Part shown: positions 57,558 through 64,000 of the stretch, piece after piece
Numbering within the stretch: the stretch's first letter is position 1
Layout of the letters: every line of letters starts with the position of its first letter
Source of the DNA: Aedes albopictus
Lineage: Eukaryota; Arthropoda; Insecta; Diptera; Culicidae
Assembly: GCF_035046485.1 (NCBI RefSeq)
Contig: NC_085138.1
Location: forward strand, 93,599,766-93,663,765
DNA length: 64,000 nt
Direction: 5' to 3'
Notes under the pieces: model-generated
Database searches by the model: none
The model's input: only the letters and a program-made list of their open reading frames with translations
Told to the model about the DNA's origin: nothing
Translations under genes and position numbers: made by a program

Positions 57558-57913
57558 TATAGATATGTATGTAGTTCATTCAATGGTTTTCCAGGAATTT
57601 CATCCGGGATTCCTTATGTTATCACATTTGAAAGTTCTCCAGAAGTTCCGCCTCAGAACTTTTAAATAATTCCTAATTGTATGAATCGCATCGCTAATCA
57701 AAGTTAATCCTTGATCTATGCAACTATCAATCCTTCCCAATTCAAAAAACTCCTTCCCGTGACAACTGTGGAGGGACCAGTAGTACATACAATCTCTAGT
57801 AGCAAACAGTTGTCGAACTAATATTCCTTCCCTTCTCCGGTTGACCGTACAGATGTAGCCAGCGCCGTTATTGCCCCAATGAAGTTTGAGCTCTAGAAAC
57901 GTCTACATTAGCG

Positions 57914-58560
57914 TGGGACACATTTTACTCCTGTACACCTTTTGAGTTTCATTTCGGCCCCATATCTACTGTGCAAAATGTCAGCTCGGTCGGAGAAAAT
58001 ATATTTCAGCGCCAGCCGTTTTAAGTTTTCATAAGATTTACTATGGGGAAAATCACTTTTTCAAAGAAAAATCACCGCAGGTTGCCCCTTAACCCCTAAA
58101 AATAAATCGATCAATGATTTCTGTTGGAAATTTCACGAGGAACCAACCCTCTAAAGACTGCAAAGCAATATAAGGCAAGAGGAAAAAGTTATTGGCTGAA
58201 AACCAAATAACATGGCAACGCCGTTTAACACGTAAGGAATAACAATAAATAATAAAATCTCGTAATTTTATCGAAGCTTAATAACTTTTTTCACGAACGT
58301 CGCATCGCTTCGCGGTTTTCAAAGGTCTGATTGCTCGTGATATTTTCTACAAAAATCATTCATTGACTTATTTTTGAGTATCGAGGGATTTTTCTTTGAA
58401 GAAAGCAATTTTCCCCATAGTAAATCGTATGAAAAACTAAGAATGGCGGGCATTAAAATATAGTTTTTCCGATCGATCAGAAGTTTTGCGCAGTTGATAT
58501 GGGACCAAAGTGGAACTCAAAAAATATACAGGAGTTTTTCCATTTTAATATTTTCCCATA
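57914..58560. mobile_element. Inverted-repeat element, about 650 bp
   Basis: Imperfect arms: tgggacacattttactcctgtac at the left against the complement of atacaggagtttttccattttaatattttccca at the right. Inner pairing between about 58033-58075 and 58390-58436 (actatggggaaaat against attttccccatagt). The symmetry centre is near 58240. The TSD was not resolved. Confidence 0.6.
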
Positions 58561-58738
58561 TAAAGCATGGCCCAGGCTAGTGTACATTGGGGATGCGATT
58601 TCGCTAACTCAGATCAATCACGTAGTAGCAACTACGCAGTGTACGGTCACCAATGCTCATGTTCATGCTTATGCGGTTTTTTTTTTATGGGAACTTATTT
58701 GGCACCTCCGTTGGAATATATTTTGGCAATTTATTTAA

Positions 58739-58853
58739 CCCGGGAACGGTCGCGTCGTGTACTGAGTACACGCACCATGAAAAATGCTCGCTTGTGGTAC
58801 AAAGCGTGAGCGCGGCGTCGCTGCAGGTAGTCAAAGACGTGATTGCTCGAGGG
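58739..58853. mobile_element. piggyBac-like MITE, 115 bp, TTAA-flanked
   Basis: TTAA lies at 58735-58738 and 58854-58857, with insert ends CCCGGGAACGG and CTCGAGGG. A TTAA duplication plus CCC...GGG ends is the piggyBac signature. It is GC-rich within AT-rich surroundings and contains the small palindrome gtgtactgagtacac (58758-58772). Confidence 0.7.
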
Positions 58854-58863
58854 TTAAAGATTT

Positions 58864-59240
58864 GAGTTGACCTTTTTTTTTTTGAAAAGCTTCCATAAGT
58901 TCTTCAAGAATTCCTTTGGCAAATCTTATAGGCATTTCAGCAACTCCTTTGGAAGCTTTTTTAAGTAATTTTGATGGAAATTCATCCGGAAATTCCTTCG
59001 GAAATTTCTCTGAAAATTTTTCTGGAATTTGTTCGGGTTTTCCTTGAGAATTTCTTTTAAGAACTCCATTATATATAGAATCGGTTATTCCATTTTACCA
59101 TGCTTCGACCATTCTTTTTAAAATCGCCATTCCTTCGTATTTTTTTATTTTTTATTTTATTTTTTTTTTTTTTTAGAAAACTCAATTGAGAATTTGAAAT
59201 ATTCAAAGAAACCGAAAGAATTACCAAGGATATACCTACC
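58864..59240. repeat. AT-rich quasi-periodic degenerate DNA
   Basis: Variants of ggaaattcctt and gaaatttctctgaaaat, then a T-rich run (about 59140-59175). Confidence 0.5.
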
Positions 59241-60133
59241 GAAGGAGTTGTGAAATGAATTTTCTAAATAATTGTCTGGAAATTCCCCATATTAATTGAC
59301 ATTGCTCAGGTAGTGTTAGAAAGAAAAGGAAAGCTTTTTTGCTCATCGCTTTTGCAGCGCTGAGGAGCTCCCACATCCGCTCTGACCCTGGGTCCCCACA
59401 ACCTGGGTTTTGCCTAATGAATTCTTCAAGAAATTGCTGGACACTGATGTATTTAAATTTCTCAAAAGTATGCTGATCAAATTGAAATGGAACAACCGCA
59501 AAAATTCTAAAAAAAAACATAAAAAATTGCCAAACCAATAGAAACCAAAGAAACTCCCAAAGAAAATAATGACTATCGAGAAAAAAATCTAAAGGGTGCC
59601 AATTTATTCTAGGCTTCACACAAATGGCTCAATTTTTGCTCTACAAAACTCTTAGATTTCCCAACAAAACAACAACTATTTTTCCTCATTTGAAAGATCT
59701 ACTCTTTATCTTTCGAATTTCTAGCTTTGACTACCTAGATAAATCGGTAATAAAAAATATGCGACAGGCAATTTTCATGTCATTTTTTGTCCACTTTTTG
59801 TTTACCTTGTTGTGGTAAACCTCACAGGCAACGTAAACAAAAGTTTGTTTACATGCAAACAAGTATAAGTAATGACTGAATGATTGAAACAGTATACATC
59901 ACATAAAACAAAATATGCAAAACTGCTAGGGTGCCTGTACCAATTATAGCAACACCTAAGGAAAACTATTTGTACAAATATAATCAGGAGACCAACGAAT
60001 GTCATTACATCGTTAAAGGGTGAAAATCAACTATGGCAAATAGTTGGTACTATAGCCATAATTGGAACACTAACCCTAGTGCTCAACAGCACAATTGTGC
60101 TGGTTCGTCACGAAGGGGATATTGGTAAACAAC
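59241..60133. other. Unassigned AT-rich DNA
   Basis: The longest frame is 127 aa (59236-59619, minus), with no recognisable domain and compositionally biased. No gene is called. Confidence 0.3.
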
Positions 60134-60396
60134 AATTCAGGCCAAACATGTCTAAAGGTCCGATCTGCAGAAGAAAGGCTCTCTTTGGTTTCCCTCTTTT
60201 TTGTTAATATCTCAGCTGTTTATTTGTATTATGATTGTCTCCTTGCATTGAACGATGGTCAAAACAATCGTTTTTTGATTTGTACTGCAAAAATAGTTGA
60301 AAAGTGTACCATTACATTGCAATAGTTGAAAGAGAAAGTGAACAAAGAGAGCCTCTCAAATGCAGATAGGACCTATTGAAATTTTTGGCCTGAATT
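60134..60396. mobile_element. TIR element (MITE), about 263 bp
   Basis: The ends AATTCAGGCC and GGCCTGAATT pair. Pairing resumes inside with aggtccgatctgca against tgcagataggacct, and aggctctctttg against caaagagagcct. The TSD was not resolved. Non-coding. Confidence 0.7.
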
Positions 60397-60924
60397 ATTT
60401 GACACTTCTACTACCGCTACTCACGCTGCACACTGGAGTATCAGGGTCCATTTCATGGCCAAAAAGTTTTAACACGTTTTCATGGTGTATTATGTATGTA
60501 CTAGCGATAAAATTGTGAACTTAGATATTGAGGAAGAATTTTGGATTATAAATAACCATATTAATCCACTTAAAGGCTAGAAATGATTTCTTATAACCTC
60601 TCCAAGGACAACGTTTATTTTCACCCCCAAAAATCGCTTGAAGCGTCGAACATTTTTATTTGACAACAGAGAACTGAAAAATAATTATATTTCCATGAAA
60701 AATATTGTTTGGAAACAAGGGCCACCTCGTTTCATAGAAATTCTCCTAGAAGTGTGAGAGAAATTCAATTCTTTTATAAGTGTAGATAACGTGTTTATGT
60801 CTTCAGCAAAGTTGTAAGGAGTGTCATAATTGGGAAACTTGCTGAACAATTGTTCTATCTTCTTAATTTTTGGGAATATGGGCCGTTATTTTTGAACGGT
60901 CCCTTAAACTCAGTTTAAATGTTG
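60397..60924. other. Unassigned DNA
   Basis: No gene, RNA or element end was recognised. Confidence 0.25.
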
Positions 60925-61704
60925 TACCGTAAAACGGGGTATCTTTGATAATGCGGGTAACTTTGATAGTGCAACAGGCATTGTACAGTTTATCTTTTAA
61001 CCATGATTCCTTTAATCAGTTAAGAAAAAGGCAAACGTAGATCAATTCTATACATATGATAGTTCATCTTAGACGTATTTTCAATAAAACCTAGTTTACA
61101 TACAACTTTTTGGGCAAAAAATAAAAATTGTTGATATTTTTGTCATTTGTCAACCCCTCCAAACAATCTGCTATACGACTTCATTTGACCTATTTTTTCA
61201 ATGAATGGACGCTTATTCCCGATAGATCTTTTTAGATAGATAGATTCCAAATCTGGCCTTGAATCTCTTAACAAAGTGTATTTTTACGAACTGGAAGGAT
61301 TTTTGTAAATTTGATCATAAATCTTCATACACCGATAAACGCCTAAAAGTATGCAATGCCCTTGTAATTTCATGTAGTTAAATCTGTGTTGTTCAAAATT
61401 TGTTAATAAAACATTCAAAAACTACTCAAAAAAGAGCACTCACCATGAATAGCATGTAATAATATGTTGATGTACCGTTAAACATATATTTTTACAAAGG
61501 CAATGATTTTTTATAGCTAAATTCATTGTGTTTTACATCCAGTATTTCATAAACTCATTTTTATATGTAGAATTTAGTAAAAAATCAATGTTTTGATATT
61601 AAAGTTCTATCTGATATATTCCACAACGCATCTCTTATCATGTTCATACTCCTAAGTTTTCAATCTGTAATTGTTTTCTAAGATTTGATATGTTTTCAGA
61701 GCAC

Positions 61705-62717
61705 CAGGCTTGTCCGCACTGAGCGCATGAAAATTCTGCTCTTTGGATTTACACCATCAAGCACATCATACATTAGAAATCTTTTCAGCTTATCAGATAG
61801 AAGGATGTTGAAATATTGTAAATGTCATTTCGAACTGTCAAAAAACCGCACCGCAGCGCCGCACGGGCCGTTCAAAGTGAAATTCACTAGAGTGTTTTCA
61901 CCCGGGTGAAAATATCTTTTTGTAATTACGTTGTGAAAAGTTGAACATTTCAGTTGGCTGAAGTATGCTGAAATGGCCTACTTTTCACCCCTAATGCAAG
62001 TGTGCCGAAAAGTACTACTTTTCGGCACTCTTAAGAGTGCTGAAAAGTAGCACTTTTCGGCACTTTTGCTCGTACGCACTTTTTACTTACCACCATGCCT
62101 TCCGTAGATTAAGTCACTGCCTCTACATCTACTGAGCAGCTCGAATCCGAATCAGGACGATTTCAATTCGGATTCGAACTACAAATCAAGTGTAGAGGCA
62201 GCTGCTGAATCTGCTTTTGCTTTTGCCCGCGCACAACTGTTTGACAACGGAAGCTTGATCATTGGTGACGCCTACTACATCAGAGCCTACCTGATCAAAC
62301 GAAAAACTACGCCGATAAGCATGAGCACGCACACGTGGTTCCCCTCTGGTACATGTTTGTGTAGCTAGAAAAGATCGCACTAAATGGATGTTTTTCGTAA
62401 TTACAAAAAACTTTGTATGCAACTCGTTGCAAAACTCGATTTTTTCAGCACTCGTCATATTTATCCAACTCGGCAAGCCTCGTTGGATAAATGTACGACT
62501 CGTGCTGAAAAAATCATCATTTTGCAACTTGTTGCATAAATAACTATTGCGCGCTCCGTTTGGCTCTGCGGTGCGGTTTTTTGACAGTTCGAAATGACAT
62601 TTACTATATTTCAGCATCCTTCTATCTGATAAGATTAAATGATTTCTAATTCATGATGTGCTTGAAGGTGTAAATCCAAAGAGCAGAATTTTCATGCGCT
62701 CAGTGCGGACAAGCCTG
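61705..62717. mobile_element. Non-autonomous hAT element, 1013 bp, with 8-bp TSD
   Basis: A perfect TSD, CAGAGCAC, lies at 61697-61704 and 62718-62725. The ends are CAGGCTTGTCCGCACTGAGC and its complement, and pairing continues for about 165 bp. The interior contains a small hairpin around 62010-62060 (cacttttcggcactcttaagagtgc-like) and a nested 119-bp palindromic MITE. The 143-aa minus-strand frame (62186-62617) runs across the nested MITE and the TIR, and is not a credible transposase. Confidence 0.85.
62418..62536. mobile_element. Palindromic MITE, 119 bp, TA-flanked
   Basis: TGCAACTCGTTGCAAAAC at the left is mirrored by GTTTTGCAACTTGTTGCA-like sequence at the right, and ttatccaactcgg/ctcgttggataa form the inner stem. 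TA lies on both sides (62416-62417, 62537-62538). The whole unit folds on itself and is nested in the hAT-like element. Confidence 0.65.
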
Positions 62718-63525
62718 CAGAGCACTATCAAAGTAACCCCAAAATGAAAATCTGATTCTCACTCATATGAAAAACTAAAACTTACCCAAACTATTTGAGA
62801 TTATCGGATCTTTAAATTGCAATTGATAACTGATACCCCAGTACTTGTTTTAAAAATATAAAACTAGGGAAAATACTGTTACATGGAAAAATATTTAAAA
62901 AAAATCGCTGAAAAACTATCAAAGTTACCCCGTTTTACGGTACCTTTTTCTAGATATTTTGAGAATCACATTTTCATTTTGGGGTAACTTTTATAGTGCA
63001 ATGGAAAACACATCAAAACTCAAAAATTAATCATGGATTGAAATTTTAGGAGTTTGAACATGATGATAGAAGCCGTGTGGAATATATCAGTTTGAATTTT
63101 TCTATTAAAAAATGGCATTTAAACACAACTTTATACATAAAAGTAAGTTCGTGGAGTACTGAGTGAAAAACTGAATGAGTTTAGCTATAAAAAACAATAT
63201 TTATCTGAAAATATTTTCTTAACGGTGCATCAACCTATGATTACATGCTACAAATAGTGAGCTCTTTATTTGAGTTGTTTTTGATTTATTTTTTATAAGA
63301 AATTTTGAACACAACAGTTCTAGCTACATTAGATTACTATTGCATTGCATACATTTAGGCGTTTATCGGTGTATGGAGATTTCTGTCCAAATTTATTAAA
63401 TTATTTCCATTTGACACATTTTGTTAAGAGATAGATGACCAGATCTGTATTCTGCTATGATTTATCTACCGAGAATAAGTGACCATTCATTGAAAAAGTA
63501 GTCGAAACGAAGTTGCTTTTCGAAA

Positions 63526-64000
63526 TTAAACCTAAATTGTTACTAAAAACTAGTAAAAAAGGTGTAAATTTCAAAATGTTTTATTTTTTCGTCTGGTACT
63601 TTCTGGTACCCATTCTCTTGCGATTCATAAAGGATATGCCTTATCTTTTATTGTAATTTTATCCAGATCGCGGAATGCTGCAGAATCTGAAAACTTTTTG
63701 AATGCTGAAAATGGTTCAAAATTGACAAAAAAACATGATTTTGAAAACTCTTCTGTAAGAGAGCACAATAAATGAAACCAGGTGAAGTTTTTTGTTTAAA
63801 TGATACACCCTTATCAGGAGAACAGTGTTACATACCGTCGTGCGGGGCTACTTTTGAAATGCGGGGCTACTTTGGACACTTTTGAATATGGATTTTTTGA
63901 ATTCAAAATATGGTTCAAATCTGTTTGATGTCTTAGGAACTATTATAAAGCAATAGTTTTCCCTTCATTTGGTTGAAATTATTTTTCAAACAGACCGTTT
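63526..64000. other. Unassigned right end; partial TIR at 63833
   Basis: AT-rich. At 63833 the sequence taccgtcgtgcggggctactttt resembles the TACCGTAAAACGGGG ends seen at 60925, so a related element may begin here and run out of the window. Confidence 0.3.

Larger units (their letters stand above)
60927..62940. mobile_element. Possible TA-flanked element with CCGTAAAACGGGGT ends, with nested inserts
   Basis: CCGTAAAACGGGGT at 60927 and its complement ending at 62940 are flanked by TA (60925-60926, 62941-62942). Just inside, atctttgata is mirrored by tatcaaagtt. The unit contains the hAT-like insert at 61705-62717. A wider inverted repeat (61150-63525) overlaps the right boundary, so the exact extent is uncertain. 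Confidence 0.45.
61150..63525. repeat. Wide inverted repeat, arms about 520 bp
   Basis: The left arm (about 61150-61690) and right arm (about 63010-63525) pair imperfectly. Examples are acaccgataaacgcctaaa against tttaggcgtttatcggtgt, and caatgaatggacgcttattc against gaataagtgaccattcattg. The symmetry centre is near 62350. It overlaps the element called at 60927-62940, so at least two rearrangement or insertion events are involved. Confidence 0.6.

Noticed and set aside
62186..62617. 143-aa frame as a transposase
   Set aside because: It spans a nested palindromic MITE and the hAT-like terminal repeat; no catalytic motif is visible.

Overview
The window looks like nuclear DNA of a culicine mosquito, most likely Aedes. 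The reasons are the very high transposon load, several copies of a tRNA-derived SINE that matches the Feilai type of Aedes aegypti, long stretches of degenerate quasi-periodic intron-like DNA, and one insect neuroligin gene whose exons sit in very long non-coding DNA. Species and family names rest on motif recognition; no search was run.

Only one host gene is recognisable: five consecutive internal exons of a neuroligin on the plus strand at 27456-29527. Its 5' exons and its 3' exons (transmembrane segment and tail) were not found, so much of the rest is probably intron or intergenic DNA.

Layout. 0-10 kb: two small TIR elements, a ~150-bp tandem satellite (3.4-6.3 kb) split by an 8-bp-TSD element with many AAAGGCTGAA motifs, a TA-flanked MITE, an unassigned island (7.0-8.6 kb), and a decayed RNase H/zinc-knuckle tail of a non-LTR element split by two retro-insertions. 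10.6-22.9 kb: one complete BEL/Pao LTR retrotransposon on the minus strand (LTRs differ at 1 of 369 positions, TSD GATTC, intact 1804-aa polyprotein). Its leader holds a complete two-ORF non-LTR element on the plus strand (TSD AATCGACT, poly-A). 22.9-27 kb: quasi-periodic AT-rich DNA, a MITE and a SINE. 27.4-29.5 kb: neuroligin. 30.5-31 kb: small MITE and SINE. 31.8-37.7 kb: a complete R4/Dong-like retrotransposon with a restriction-like endonuclease, sitting inside a (TAA/ATT)n array whose right part is about 1.75 kb of perfect repeat.

38.9-63 kb: mostly inverted-repeat, non-autonomous DNA elements. They are a 2-kb near-complete palindrome, two hAT-like elements with 8-bp TSDs, a 4.8-kb foldback element with 152-bp subterminal repeats that interrupts a decayed reverse transcriptase gene, a 1.3-kb inverted-repeat element, a TTAA-flanked piggyBac-like MITE, and a nest of palindromic elements at the right end.

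The elements work as mobile DNA and not as a pathway. Three retrotransposons (BEL/Pao, L1/Tx1-like, R4/Dong-like) have intact reading frames and look young. The nesting gives a clear insertion order at several points.
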